From Brevibacillus panacihumi W25 (lineage in GTDB: Bacteria; Bacillota; Bacilli; Brevibacillales; Brevibacillaceae), in NCBI RefSeq assembly GCF_000503775.1, contig NZ_KI629785.1, positions 496,001 to 560,000 on the forward strand: DNA of 64,000 bases, given 5' to 3'. The notes beneath the pieces are model-generated. The model was given only the letters and a program-made list of their open reading frames with translations, was not told the origin of the DNA and searched no databases. Of this stretch, positions 49,115 to 58,181 are shown piece by piece; the stretch's first letter is position 1, and every line of letters starts with the position of its first letter. The position numbers and the translations under genes are program-made.

Positions 49115-49579
49115 ATGAAAAAGTATCTGGTATGTTGTCTCGCATTCTTTCTTGCTCTATCTCCATTCGCTTCTATAGACACCTTGGCTAAGACTAGTCA
49201 TAAGCAGATCAGTTCATCTATGGCTCCTGAAGACCTCAGTCAATTATCCTTTTCTGCTCAGTTTAAAAAAGCTAAAAAAGACAGTGTCAAGCTCGAAATC
49301 AGAGTAAAACAGACCAGCGGCCCACGTCATGAGGTCGAGAGTACCTTTGTTTTATCCAAGATCGAAAATGAAAAAATCCATCAGGTGGCAAGCGGGGAAT
49401 TATACACAGGAATTATCAAGCATCAAAAGAAAGTAAAGCTGTCGTTCAACGAGCTCGAAAAAGGAAAATACAAGCTAGATTTGCAGGCATTTATGGTCAT
49501 TAGTGAGGATGAGACCTGGGGCGCACGGAAAAATATATACTTTACCGTAACGGACAATGGTGTAATCGAAGGCTGGTAA
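49115..49579 (+). CDS. secreted protein, unknown
   Basis: 154 residues with a signal peptide (MKKYLVCCLAFFLALSPFASIDTLA) and a beta-rich mature part (LKLEIRV-, FVLSKIENEKIHQVASGELYTG-type strands). AAAGGAGG lies 6 bases before the ATG and a terminator follows, so it is a complete single gene. No family recognised. Confidence 0.7.
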   Translation: MKKYLVCCLAFFLALSPFASIDTLAKTSHKQISSSMAPEDLSQLSFSAQFKKAKKDSVKLEIRVKQTSGPRHEVESTFVLSKIENEKIHQVASGELYTGIIKHQKKVKLSFNELEKGKYKLDLQAFMVISEDETWGARKNIYFTVTDNGVIEGW

Positions 49580-49589
49580 GAAGCGTATT

Positions 49590-49619
49590 GACTCCTGCTT
49601 TTCGTCAGGAGTCTTTTTT
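49590..49619 (+). terminator. Rho-independent terminator
   Basis: GACTCCTG (49590-49597) pairs with CAGGAGTC (49606-49613), followed by TTTTTT. Confidence 0.85.
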
Positions 49620-49726
49620 CATCCACTTCAGAACGATCCCGTTAACCATGCAGATGAAGCGAATGAAAGGATAAAGCCGATGCCCACAGGCACCGACTTC
49701 TCCTCCCCACACATCCGAACAATCGT

Positions 49727-51319
49727 CTAATTCACCATCCTGCCCTTCTCCTCCCAAAAAGGCTTGCGCAGCTCCACTTTGCGAATTTTCCCCGAAGCCG
49801 TCTTCGGCAGCTCATCCACAATCTGAAAGCCTTTGGGACACTTAAATGCCGCCATCCTCTCGCGGCAGAATCGATGCAACTCTTCCTCATCAACTGTCAT
49901 GCCTGGGCGTGGGACGATAATGGCGAACGGCACCTCTCCCCATTTCTCATGAGGGACCGAAACGACTGCTGCCTCCAAAATGGCAGGATGCTCATACAGC
50001 AAGCCCTCCACCTCGATCGACGAGATATTTTCTCCGCCGCTGATGATAATATCCTTCTTGCGATCCACGATGTCGATGTACCCCTCGGCATCGATCGTCG
50101 CCATGTCTCCTGTCCGGTACCAGCCGTCCACGATAGCCGACGCCGTGGCTTCCGGCTGCTTCCAGTATCCGACCATCACCATGTTGCCGCGCGCGATGAC
50201 CTCCCCGATGCTTTGGCCGTCTTGCGGCACATCCTGATCCTCGTCATCCACGACGCGAATTTCGACATTGAGCATCGGGATGCCTGCCTTTGCTTTCCTG
50301 CGAAAACGGGTCTCCTCCTCTTCGTCCCGTAGATGATGCTTGATCGGGGAGACGGTGATCAGCGGGGCACATTCCGTCATGCCGTATACCTGGATAAACT
50401 CCCAGCCGAGCTGTTGCTCCACCGTGCGTACGAAAGCGGTCGGCGGCGCAGAGCCAGCGATGACCACACGCATTGGCTCCTCCAGTTTTTCGCTTTGAAA
50501 CCGCGGTTCATTGATCAGCATGTTCAATACAGTCGGGGCCATGCACGCGACGGTGATGCCCTCCTTTTGGATCAGGGCGTGGATCAGCGGCGGATCGATC
50601 TTGCGCAGCATCACGTGTTTGGCTCCGACGGCCGTAAAGGAGAAAGGAGTACCCCAGCCATTGACATGGAACATCGGGAGGGTATGTAAAAGAACATCCT
50701 GGTCGGAGGCATGCAGATGGAACATGGTGTTTTGCATATTGAAGTACAAGGTGCGGTGGGAGTGCATGACTCCTTTTGGCTTGCCCGTCGTACCGCTTGT
50801 GTAAAGAATCGTCGCCAGGTCCGTCTCTTCGATGTCCACTACGCAAGGCTCGCTGCTTTCTTGTGCCAGCAAAGCCGCATAGCAGTCCCAGCCCTCCTGA
50901 CCCGCATCCTGCCCGCCATTCCCCATACAAACGCGGTGAGTCACACTCCGCAGATAATTTACGATTGGCTCCACGAGAGGGACTAGCTCCTCGTCCACGA
51001 AAAACAGCTTCGCCTCCGCATGATCGACGATGTACTGGTAGTCATGCGGCAACAGGCGCGTATTCAGCGGAACGACGACCGCCCCGATTTGAAAGCAGGC
51101 GTAGAAAAGCTGCAGCATCGCGGCCGTATTGGGTGAGAGGACAGCCACCCGATCTCCCTTTTCCACACCCAATCGCTGGATCGCGCGCGCCAGTTGATGC
51201 ACTTCCTGCTGAAATTCGCGGTACGTCCAGCGGCGCTCTCCCTCGACCACGGCTTCCGCATTTGGATACAGCAAGACAGCACGGCGCAGTGTGTCGTCGA
51301 TTCGCAAAGCAACATGCAT
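49727..51319 (-). CDS. AMP-dependent acyl-CoA synthetase (FadD-like)
   Basis: 530 residues. The opening segment is that of medium/long-chain acyl-CoA ligases. P-loop LATILYTSGTTGKPKGVM (about 168-185), VYGMTECAP and the C-terminal DRKKDIIISGGENISS with the Lys in LPKTASGKIRK are intact. It makes acyl-CoA from a carboxylic acid. Paralog of the ligase at 39905. It stands alone with no other fatty acid gene; an IS3 element lies upstream. Confidence 0.9.
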   Translation of the reverse strand: MHVALRIDDTLRRAVLLYPNAEAVVEGERRWTYREFQQEVHQLARAIQRLGVEKGDRVAVLSPNTAAMLQLFYACFQIGAVVVPLNTRLLPHDYQYIVDHAEAKLFFVDEELVPLVEPIVNYLRSVTHRVCMGNGGQDAGQEGWDCYAALLAQESSEPCVVDIEETDLATILYTSGTTGKPKGVMHSHRTLYFNMQNTMFHLHASDQDVLLHTLPMFHVNGWGTPFSFTAVGAKHVMLRKIDPPLIHALIQKEGITVACMAPTVLNMLINEPRFQSEKLEEPMRVVIAGSAPPTAFVRTVEQQLGWEFIQVYGMTECAPLITVSPIKHHLRDEEEETRFRRKAKAGIPMLNVEIRVVDDEDQDVPQDGQSIGEVIARGNMVMVGYWKQPEATASAIVDGWYRTGDMATIDAEGYIDIVDRKKDIIISGGENISSIEVEGLLYEHPAILEAAVVSVPHEKWGEVPFAIIVPRPGMTVDEEELHRFCRERMAAFKCPKGFQIVDELPKTASGKIRKVELRKPFWEEKGRMVN

Positions 51320-51556
51320 AGGGTTCCTCTCCTTTTATATGGTTTAATATCCATAGACTAGCAATTCCGATGATCCTCGTCAATTTACTTTTCTGAAAAT
51401 TCCATCCCTTTCAAGCAAACGATGTTCGCAGAGGTAGAAGTAATCGGTGGCAAAGAGACAGTAAAGCAATCTTTTCGCCCCTAATCAAAAAAAGAAAACC
51501 CGCCATATAGATGGTCTTATCCCCGTCAAGTGGACAGTTCAAAACAAGCCCTTGCT

Positions 51557-52390
51557 TTACGCAGCCTCAGCTCGGTATTGAACTGGGCTGAGGCTGCGTA
51601 AACGAGCTTGAATCCGTTCGTGATTGTAAAAATGAATGTAACGTTCGATTGCTTTATTCACCTCTTCTTCGGTTCCGAAGGAATCCAAATATATACATTC
51701 TGTTTTGAGGTGGCTAAAAAAGCTTTCGATACAAGCGTTGTCCAGGCAGTTTCCTTTTCTCGACATACTTGGAGTTATGTTATACGCTTGTAATAGATTC
51801 TGATATGCTCTGGACGTGTACTGGCTTCCCTGATCGCTATGTAGCAGGACGCCATTCACGTCTCTTTTTTGTGTCGCTGCCTTCACAGTATCTAAGACGA
51901 GGGACAAATCATTCTGTTTGCTGACCTTATAGGCAATTACCTCATTATTGAAAAGGTCGTAAATGACAGACAGATACAGCCGTCTCCCGTTAAAAATGAT
52001 ATAGGTAATATCTGTAGCCCATTTTTCAGTAGGTCGTGACGCAGCAAACTCACGGTTCAACTTGTTTTCTGTTATCACGATTGGCTCTTTGCGTCCATAA
52101 TACTTTCGTTTCCTGCGAATACGTGATTGGATCCCCAACTCTTTCATCAGTCGGTACACACGCTTATGATTAATTCGAATGCCATGGACCCGGTATAGCC
52201 ACATCTTAATTCGAGGATATCCGTATATTCCATTGACCCGTTGATGACAATGCAAAATCAGCTTTTTTAACTCCTGGTCTTCCGCGTATTTTCTCGTCGG
52301 GTTCTTCTGTAAGTGCAGCCACTTATAATAACCACTTTTTGATACTTGAGCAATTTTGCATAGTAACAGAACTGGATAACGATCCGCCAT
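51557..52390 (-). CDS. IS3-family transposase OrfB
   Basis: 277 residues from its own ATG. DDE integrase core: WATDITYI (first Asp), HSDQGSQYTS (second Asp), and the Glu in NACIESFFSHLKTE. OrfB continues upstream in frame -1 relative to orfA across GGGAAAAAC, so the active enzyme is probably the OrfAB frameshift fusion. Confidence 0.93.
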   Translation of the reverse strand: MADRYPVLLLCKIAQVSKSGYYKWLHLQKNPTRKYAEDQELKKLILHCHQRVNGIYGYPRIKMWLYRVHGIRINHKRVYRLMKELGIQSRIRRKRKYYGRKEPIVITENKLNREFAASRPTEKWATDITYIIFNGRRLYLSVIYDLFNNEVIAYKVSKQNDLSLVLDTVKAATQKRDVNGVLLHSDQGSQYTSRAYQNLLQAYNITPSMSRKGNCLDNACIESFFSHLKTECIYLDSFGTEEEVNKAIERYIHFYNHERIQARLRSLSPVQYRAEAA

Positions 52391-52410
52391 CTCAGCAATA
52401 ATCCGAAAAA

Positions 52411-52734
52411 TTACTGTTTTTCCCTGATCCTTCTTCTTTCCCCCTTTCTGGCTTCTAAGAGCTTTTTTAAGAATTCTACCTCCGCTTCAAGACGCCTAAT
52501 TCTTTCATCTGAAGTCATGGGGTTTTTACGAGGCCTTCCCTTGCTCATCCCTCTGGCTTTGCCTCTTTGGTCTACCAATCCTTGTACGCCGTGATCTCTG
52601 TATTTTCTAACCCATCTACGGAACATCCGTAAATCCAAACCGTAGGTTTCTTGAATTTGTTTATACGTAGCTCCTTGTTCAAACCATTCCACTACTTGTG
52701 TCTTAAATTCAAGCGAGTATGTCATTTTCCCCAT
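52411..52734 (-). CDS. IS3-family transposase OrfA
   Basis: 107 residues. HTH (MTYSLEFKTQVVEWFEQGATYKQI) and a leucine-zipper tail (RIRRLEAEVEFLKKLLEARKG). ATG at 52732-52734; GGAGGGG upstream. It ends at GAA AAA CAG TAA, where a -1 slip would enter orfB. Confidence 0.88.
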   Translation of the reverse strand: MGKMTYSLEFKTQVVEWFEQGATYKQIQETYGLDLRMFRRWVRKYRDHGVQGLVDQRGKARGMSKGRPRKNPMTSDERIRRLEAEVEFLKKLLEARKGERRRIREKQ

Positions 52735-52817
52735 AAAGAATATCCCCTCCAATTAAACAGTAATGGTCTTTCTTTTTACTGTCTACTTAAAGGGGATAAT
52801 ATCAAGATGCTGGCGGG

Positions 52818-53582
52818 TTAACGTCGTTTGGTGATTCTGCCTGATCCTCCGACCTTGGTTTTTGGCGGGGATTTTTGTGATGGTGAAAAAATCGATCCTT
52901 TGCTTGATGAGGAGCTTCCCGAGGACGAATTGCGAATAATTTTTCCCGAGCTTTGACTGGATGAGCTCGCAGGCTTCTCGAACAAGCTGCCGCCTGAGCC
53001 TACGGTACCTGTCTCCGCAGATTTTTGTCCCCGTTTGATAATGCTGCCTGTGCCTTCTTTGGTGACAGGCGGCGGAGCTTTATCCGGCGTGCTGTACTTC
53101 CCTCCCGGTTTGTTTACATCTTTGCTGGAATAACCGCGATAGCTGCCGCCATGGTCGCTCATGCCATCCAGAATATCGCTCAGCACGGAAGCGACGAAAT
53201 AGGCTTTCAGGAACGAAGACTCGTAGTTCTCTTTGACGAATTCCTTCGTGTCGACCTGAATCAAGGTATCCGTCGGTTTTTCCGTATCCTGCTGCAGGTG
53301 ATACCAGGCATCCGAGTAGACCAGGAACATATGCTGTGTATCTTCTGCGGACATCTCTTCCGGTTTTTCCTGCTCGACCAGCTCCTGCGCGACTTCCGGT
53401 ACGGTTTTGTTCTCGACACGGTAGACGCGGGAGGATTGACCGCCATCGGCTGCACTGACGGATTCCAGCGCATAGACCTCGCTTACATCCGGCGCGATTT
53501 TGTCATTTCCGCCGGCCATCGCCATCAAAAAAATGGCGGGTATCAATAAGAGCTTTATCAGTTTGACCCACTCACGGGGCAT
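52818..53582 (-). CDS. DUF4247 domain protein, secreted
   Basis: 254 residues. A signal-like hydrophobic segment (about 7-25) is followed by a DUF4247 domain (about 35-150) and a Ser/Gly/Lys-rich tail ending GGSGRITKRR. ATG with AGGAGG 8 bases upstream. Last gene of the pspA cluster; DUF4178 stops 12 bases upstream. Its own stop is only 13 bases from the IS3 end. Function unknown; DUF4247 genes recur in Psp-like envelope clusters. Confidence 0.75.
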   Translation of the reverse strand: MPREWVKLIKLLLIPAIFLMAMAGGNDKIAPDVSEVYALESVSAADGGQSSRVYRVENKTVPEVAQELVEQEKPEEMSAEDTQHMFLVYSDAWYHLQQDTEKPTDTLIQVDTKEFVKENYESSFLKAYFVASVLSDILDGMSDHGGSYRGYSSKDVNKPGGKYSTPDKAPPPVTKEGTGSIIKRGQKSAETGTVGSGGSLFEKPASSSSQSSGKIIRNSSSGSSSSSKGSIFSPSQKSPPKTKVGGSGRITKRR

Positions 53583-53594
53583 ATGCCTCACCTC

Positions 53595-54101
53595 CTAGCT
53601 CCCGCGTAAAACCTGCACGTCAGCAGGAAGAACAGTCTCTCCTTCGTACAACATAAAACGGCCATCCTGCCATTCGATCCGCAGCAATTGCCGCTGGTCG
53701 GATTGAAATTGCCAGATATACTGTTCGCCCGAGGCGGAAAAAGGAGCTTTTCCTACTACCAGGATTCGTCCGTGGTACTGTTCCTCCAGATGGTAGACCA
53801 CGTCATCCATTTCGAGCGTCGTCGGCACCTCATCTACAGAATCCAGCCTGCCGTCGATCTCGTGATAAAGATGATAGACGGTTCGCTCGCGATCTTCGAT
53901 GTACAGGTAGCGGATCTGGTTTCCGTCCTGCAAGGTCAGCATGTTCGCATTGCGGCTGGCATTGGCCGCTTTTCCAATCACCTGATAGGTGACCATCGAG
54001 ACCTCGACCACATCTCCCGGTGCCAACGTCAGGATGCTTTTCTCCTCTGCTGGCGGTTCATGTTTGGCGAATAGGTTTGTAATACGTTTGAACAAGCTCA
54101 T
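53595..54101 (-). CDS. DUF4178 domain protein
   Basis: 168 residues, cytoplasmic by sequence. DUF4178 features: LTLAPGDVVEVSMVTYQVIG (first strand set) and the repeat-like YIWQFQSDQRQLLRIEWQDG. Such proteins are found with PspA and DUF350 genes (YjfK-like counterpart). Second to last gene of the cluster; no catalytic motif visible. Confidence 0.78.
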   Translation of the reverse strand: MSLFKRITNLFAKHEPPAEEKSILTLAPGDVVEVSMVTYQVIGKAANASRNANMLTLQDGNQIRYLYIEDRERTVYHLYHEIDGRLDSVDEVPTTLEMDDVVYHLEEQYHGRILVVGKAPFSASGEQYIWQFQSDQRQLLRIEWQDGRFMLYEGETVLPADVQVLRGS

Positions 54102-54123
54102 GACAAACTACCCCCTGCTGTGA

Positions 54124-54528
54124 TTACAGGCACGCAGCGATAATCATCGCTCCGACTACGTGGAAGGAACCGGCCAGCAGCGCATGCGGCACCTTTCCCT
54201 GTTGTGTGCCTTCTTCCAGATTGAGACCTCCCGCGATGCGGAAAATCTGCTCGACGATTCTCTCCAGAACAAATAAGATCACGAATGAGATCACAGATAC
54301 GAGCAAGGCTGTCCAAAGGGTTTGTGCATGGTCAATGGACTGTGACAGAATATAGCCTTGGGCAAAAAGCTTCAGCACAAAACGAGTCGTCACGGCCATA
54401 TTGCCTTTTTTCATTTCTTCCATATCCTTGTATTTCGTGAACAAGGAATCAATCCACATTAACACACATAGTAAAAGTCCGCCTGCGCCGGTCCATACCA
54501 GCATGCCGAGAACTTCGATCCAATCCAA
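54124..54528 (-). CDS. DUF350 membrane protein (YjfL-like)
   Basis: 134 residues with four helices (about 4-27, 47-62, 70-95, 105-130) and the DUF350 pattern TTRFVLKLFAQGYILSQSIDH. The TTG at 54526-54528 with GGGGTGA about 5 bases upstream was preferred to a TTG six codons earlier that has no ribosome site. In proteobacteria the counterpart yjfL lies with the PspA-like yjfJ. Here it follows pspA across a terminator. Confidence 0.78.
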   Translation of the reverse strand: MDWIEVLGMLVWTGAGGLLLCVLMWIDSLFTKYKDMEEMKKGNMAVTTRFVLKLFAQGYILSQSIDHAQTLWTALLVSVISFVILFVLERIVEQIFRIAGGLNLEEGTQQGKVPHALLAGSFHVVGAMIIAACL

Positions 54529-54587
54529 AGCTATCACCCCGTACAATCAATTGGTTATGTTCACTCTCGCCTTGGTCGGCAAGGCCG

Positions 54588-54622
54588 AAAAAAAGGGGAA
54601 CCGCATCAAGCGGTTTACCCCT
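54588..54622 (-). terminator. terminator inside the pspA cluster, overlapping the pspA stop
   Basis: AGGGGTAAACCGC (54622-54610) pairs with GCGGTTCCCCT (54604-54594), followed by TTTTTTT on the minus strand. The pspA stop TAA (54617-54615) is in the 5' arm. Confidence 0.8.
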
Positions 54623-55280
54623 CGTATTTTTTCATTAAGGCTGCCAACTCGTCTTCTACCTGCTGGTCTTTGTTCAGCTTGGCGATCTCTTCGTCCAGGG
54701 ATGTCTCTTTTTTGTAGAGTTCTCCGCTCGCCTCGGCTTCTGCTTCCATCTGCAACGCTTTCTCTTCCATGCGTTTCAGTCCGGACATCGCCGAGCTGTT
54801 TCCAAGACCAGACATCGCTTGGTTGATGGTTTTTTGCGCTTTCGCCGCATTGACGCGAGCGACCAGCGTTTCGCGCTTGTTTTTCAGTTCAGTGATCTGC
54901 TTTTTCATTTCGGTCAATTGATCACGCAGATTGTCGGCAGCCAGCTTGTTTTTTTCGTAGCCAGCCTTGTACTCGGCCACTTTTTGCTCGGCTGCTTTCT
55001 TTTCTTCCAACGCGCGGCGAGCCAGGTCGATGTTCTTCGCCTGGGCAGCCACATGTGCCTGCTCCTCGCGTTTTTTCGCCAATGCTTCCTGCTCTTCATA
55101 CAGGACCTTGAATTTCTTTTCCAGTGCGATTTGAGCGGCAACTGCTTTTTCCGCTTCTTCCAGGTCATCCTGCATGTCGCGCAGGTACTGATCTGTCAGT
55201 TTGATTGGATCTTCGGCTTTCTCAATCAACGCATTCAGATTGGACATGGTCAAATCTCGCAGTCTTTTAAAAATGGACAT
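54615..55280 (-). CDS. pspA: PspA/IM30-family envelope stress protein
   Basis: 221 residues. Long coiled coil (about 25-185) after an N-terminal amphipathic helix (MSIFKRLRDLTMSNLNALIEKAEDP). PspA oligomers bind and protect damaged membrane. The ATG at 55278-55280 has AAGGAGG 8 bases upstream; the frame to 55397 is not coding. First gene of the cluster with DUF350, DUF4178 and DUF4247 genes. Three dyads precede it. Confidence 0.9.
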   Translation of the reverse strand: MSIFKRLRDLTMSNLNALIEKAEDPIKLTDQYLRDMQDDLEEAEKAVAAQIALEKKFKVLYEEQEALAKKREEQAHVAAQAKNIDLARRALEEKKAAEQKVAEYKAGYEKNKLAADNLRDQLTEMKKQITELKNKRETLVARVNAAKAQKTINQAMSGLGNSSAMSGLKRMEEKALQMEAEAEASGELYKKETSLDEEIAKLNKDQQVEDELAALMKKYEG

Positions 55281-55336
55281 GGATTTTTCCTCCTTAGAAC
55301 CTTTATAGAAAAGCGACGATATGCCGCACTTTTCAG

Positions 55337-55417
55337 TGAAAAACGTCTTGACGTTTTTCATAAGCGTGAATCCGACCGCTTGCTTGCGGTCGAACAAGAC
55401 GGTTTAACCGTTTTGTT
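55337..55417. repeat. three tandem dyads in the pspA leader
   Basis: TGAAAAACGTC TT GACGTTTTTCA (55337-55360), CGACCGC / GCGGTCG (55373-55379, 55386-55392) and AACAAGACGGTT / AACCGTTTTGTT (55393-55417). They lie between the topB stop and pspA. Confidence 0.5.
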
Positions 55418-55472
55418 ACTAAGTATCTACGTGAAAGGGAATCAGAAGTTTCATGAATCCGTACAGAGTTTT

Positions 55473-57710
55473 TTACGATTGGATGGCCAGTTCACCCGTT
55501 TCCTTGTTTTGCAGGATCAGCCGTCCTTCCGCAGGGGTCCCATCCGCACGTACCAGCTTCATTTTCCCTGTCTTGCCCTTTTCGATCAACGCTTTGACCT
55601 GGGAATCCGTCAGCATCCGTCCGTGGTTTTCTTTCCAGATGACAAAGGAACAGCCGACGCTGTAATTGGAGCATCCATAGCCTTTTCTTCCCATGAAAAT
55701 AGAACCGCTGCAGCCTGGACGCGGGCAGCCTGCAATCACGCTTGAAGCGGAAGAAGCAGATGCACGCGTACTTGAAGATTTTTTCGCTGGGGTCTTGGCT
55801 CTCACTGCTTTTGCCTGACCTTTTTCCCGCCCACGTGTTTTCGCCGGCCCATTCGCACTCTCGAACGAAGCCTTGTCGGCACGAGCCTGCAAGCGAACCT
55901 TGTCTACGATCATGGTCGCGAATTTCTTCACATTCTCCATGAAACGATCATCAGAGGCTGTCCCTTTGGAGATTTCATTCAGCCTGCGCTCCCAATGTCC
56001 GGTCATCTCAGGTGAGGTCAACAGCTCCACGCCCGCTCCGCGGATCAGCTCGATGACGGTGCGGCCCTTTTGGGTAAGCAGGATTTTCTTGCCCTGCATT
56101 TCGATGTACCCCACTTTTTTCAGACGCTCGATGGTGGCAGCACGCGTCGCCGGAGTTCCCAAGCCGGATTCTTTCATCGCATCGCGCAGTTCCTCGTCTT
56201 CGATCTGCTTCCCGGCGCTCTCCATTGCTTTCAGCAGGGTTCCTTCCGTAAAATGCTTGGGAGGTTGTGTTTCCTTTTCCTTGACGAGCGCATCAGCACA
56301 GTGCACCTCTTCGTCACGATTCAGGGAGAAGGGCTCACTCACTTCGATTTCTTCTTTTTCTTCGTCCTCTTTATTTGCATTTCGTGCTCCCCGCGTCTTT
56401 TCCTTCTTCTGATCGGCGTAGATCGCCTTCCAGCCGATTTTGCGCAGCTCTTTTACCGTCGTCTTGAATCTTTCCTTTTCGACCTCGGTCATGACTGTAT
56501 GCACCTTGTACTCCGCTGCGGGGTAAAACTGGGACAGGAAACGGCGTACGATCAGATCGTAGAGCTTTTGCTCGTCAGCTGATAGTCCCTTCGCTTTGCG
56601 GTTGGTCGGCAAGATGGCGTGGTGATCCTCCACCTTCGCCGGGTTGCAGACAAAGCGGTTTCCCTTGTGGACCAGACTGCGGTCTGCGCCTCGCACGAAT
56701 TCGTCGTAGGTTGTGCCTTGCAAGGCTTGGAGCGCTTTATGCATCTCGGGAATGTTTTGCTCGGTCACGTAGTTGGAGTTCGTCCGCGGATAGGAGATTA
56801 CCTTGTGCTTCTCATAGAGTGCCTGCGCGAGATCCAGCGTTTTTTTGGCGGAGAACCCGTACCTGCTGTTCGCCTCGCGCTGCAGCAAGGTCAAATCGTA
56901 GAGCCTGAAGGGAAATTCTTTGGTGTCCTTCACTTCGTAGGAGGCGATCCGCCCCTGCTTGTCCCTTATTTTTTGGGCAAGCTGCTCGGCTTTTTTCTGG
57001 TCGGTGATCCGCTCTCCTTGCCAGATGCCTTTGTAGCTGGTTTCACTTTGTGCAAAATGCCCTTCCACGTCAAAATACTTCAACGAGGAGAACGCTTCTA
57101 TCTGTTTTTGCCGATCATAGACCAACGCGAGTACCGGCGTTTGCACTCTTCCGACGGAAATGAGCACATTGTGCTTGGTGGTAAATGCCCGCGATCCGTT
57201 CATTCCGATCAGCCAATCTGCTTCGCTGCGGGCTCTAGCCGCTCTCGTCAGGTTTTCGAACTCCGCTCCGTCCTTCAGTTCGGCAAACCCTCTGCGGATC
57301 GTCTCCGGCGTCAGGTCAGAAATCCAGAGCCTTTTGACCGGCTGTCTCAGCTTCAGATGGCGTTGAATCAGCGAAAAGATATGCTGCCCTTCCCTCCCGG
57401 CGTCGCAGGAATTGATGAGAAGATTGCTTCGCTTCGCCAATTGAGCGATCACCTTCAATTGATCCCTGGTTTTGCGATTCGGCACCAGCTTGAATGTATC
57501 CGGAATAATCGGCAGGTCGTTGATATTCCATTTTTTGTATTTTTCGTCATAGGCATCTGGTTCTGCCAATTCGACCAAATGACCGATCGCCCAGGTAATG
57601 ATGTAGCGGTCGCCTTCCAGATAAGTCCGGAAGTTCTTGGCTTTCGGCTCGATTGCGGCTGCGATGTTTCGTCCCATATCGGGTTTTTCCGCAATGATGA
57701 GTGTTTTCAA
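55473..57710 (-). CDS. topB: DNA topoisomerase III
   Basis: 745 residues, type IA. The Toprim domain opens with LIIAEKPDMGRNIAAA; INSCDAGREGQHIF holds the acidic cluster, and the catalytic Tyr lies in VISYPRTNSNYV. A C-terminal Cys-rich zinc ribbon (GCPRPGCSGSIF...GYGCSNYSVGC) is near the end. It unlinks DNA strands. The TTG at 57708-57710 (LKTLIIAEKP) has AAGGAG 10 bases upstream; the longer frame to 57806 is not homologous. Confidence 0.93.
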   Translation of the reverse strand: MKTLIIAEKPDMGRNIAAAIEPKAKNFRTYLEGDRYIITWAIGHLVELAEPDAYDEKYKKWNINDLPIIPDTFKLVPNRKTRDQLKVIAQLAKRSNLLINSCDAGREGQHIFSLIQRHLKLRQPVKRLWISDLTPETIRRGFAELKDGAEFENLTRAARARSEADWLIGMNGSRAFTTKHNVLISVGRVQTPVLALVYDRQKQIEAFSSLKYFDVEGHFAQSETSYKGIWQGERITDQKKAEQLAQKIRDKQGRIASYEVKDTKEFPFRLYDLTLLQREANSRYGFSAKKTLDLAQALYEKHKVISYPRTNSNYVTEQNIPEMHKALQALQGTTYDEFVRGADRSLVHKGNRFVCNPAKVEDHHAILPTNRKAKGLSADEQKLYDLIVRRFLSQFYPAAEYKVHTVMTEVEKERFKTTVKELRKIGWKAIYADQKKEKTRGARNANKEDEEKEEIEVSEPFSLNRDEEVHCADALVKEKETQPPKHFTEGTLLKAMESAGKQIEDEELRDAMKESGLGTPATRAATIERLKKVGYIEMQGKKILLTQKGRTVIELIRGAGVELLTSPEMTGHWERRLNEISKGTASDDRFMENVKKFATMIVDKVRLQARADKASFESANGPAKTRGREKGQAKAVRAKTPAKKSSSTRASASSASSVIAGCPRPGCSGSIFMGRKGYGCSNYSVGCSFVIWKENHGRMLTDSQVKALIEKGKTGKMKLVRADGTPAEGRLILQNKETGELAIQS

Positions 57711-57869
57711 AACGTCTTCTCTCCTTCTTGAAAAACGGGGCTTGCCCGGCAAAAAAACTCTAGCGGTGATGGCGCTAGAGTCTGTAGATCTATCGATGTC
57801 TTGCACAATCTATTATATACCAATGCCGGGGACAGAAATAGCCCATTCGCTCCCTTGCCGTAGGCTCCT

Positions 57870-58073
57870 TCACTCGCCCCCGTTTTCTTGCATGTATGGT
57901 TGGAGCGGCACTTGCTTGCTTAAGATGAGCGAATCCCTTGGTGTGTCAAAGATAGTTTTGCAATCAATCACATCGGCATCCCCAATCAGCAAGAGAGACG
58001 ATTGGGCTATGCTGTCCACTTTGACCTCGTCAACGTTCAAGCATGTATTGTCTATTTTGATCGTTAGACTCAT
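57870..58073 (-). CDS. GerPD-like spore germination protein
   Basis: 67 residues that match the GerPD pattern: VDEVKVDSIAQSSLLLIGDADVI, then LPxxP-like QVPLQP near the end. AAGGAGG lies 9 bases before the ATG. It is divergent from the gerP operon, which has its own gerPD at 59367, so this is an extra copy. A sigma-K type promoter lies upstream. Probable coat protein needed for germinant entry. Confidence 0.7.
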   Translation of the reverse strand: MSLTIKIDNTCLNVDEVKVDSIAQSSLLLIGDADVIDCKTIFDTPRDSLILSKQVPLQPYMQENGGE

Positions 58074-58125
58074 TTGCGCTGTCCTCCTTTTTCCCTTTCC
58101 TCGAGCAGCATGCGGAAGGTTTCTT

Positions 58126-58152
58126 TAGACTATGCCTGTGTGCGAAGGGCGT
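58126..58152 (-). promoter_or_regulatory. sigma-K type promoter for the gerPD-like gene
   Basis: Minus strand: AC (58152-58151), 16 bases, CATAGTCTA (58134-58126), matching AC-N16-CATANNNTA. Confidence 0.65.
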
Positions 58153-58169
58153 TCGCAAAAAACAGGTAT

Positions 58170-58181
58170 GAACACCCAATT
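58170..58181 (-). promoter_or_regulatory. candidate GerE box
   Basis: AATTGGGTGTTC on the minus strand matches the GerE consensus RWWTRGGYNNYY and covers the -35 of the gerP promoter. Confidence 0.45.

Larger units (their letters stand above)
51512..52804. mobile_element. IS3-family (IS150-like) insertion sequence with 3-bp target duplication
   Basis: 1293 bp. Ends read TGGTCTTATCCCC and, inverted, TGATATTATCCCC, sharing the pattern TTATCCCC.T.AAGT.GACAGT. Direct repeat AGA at 51509-51511 and 52805-52807. orfA and orfB are intact. Confidence 0.88.
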
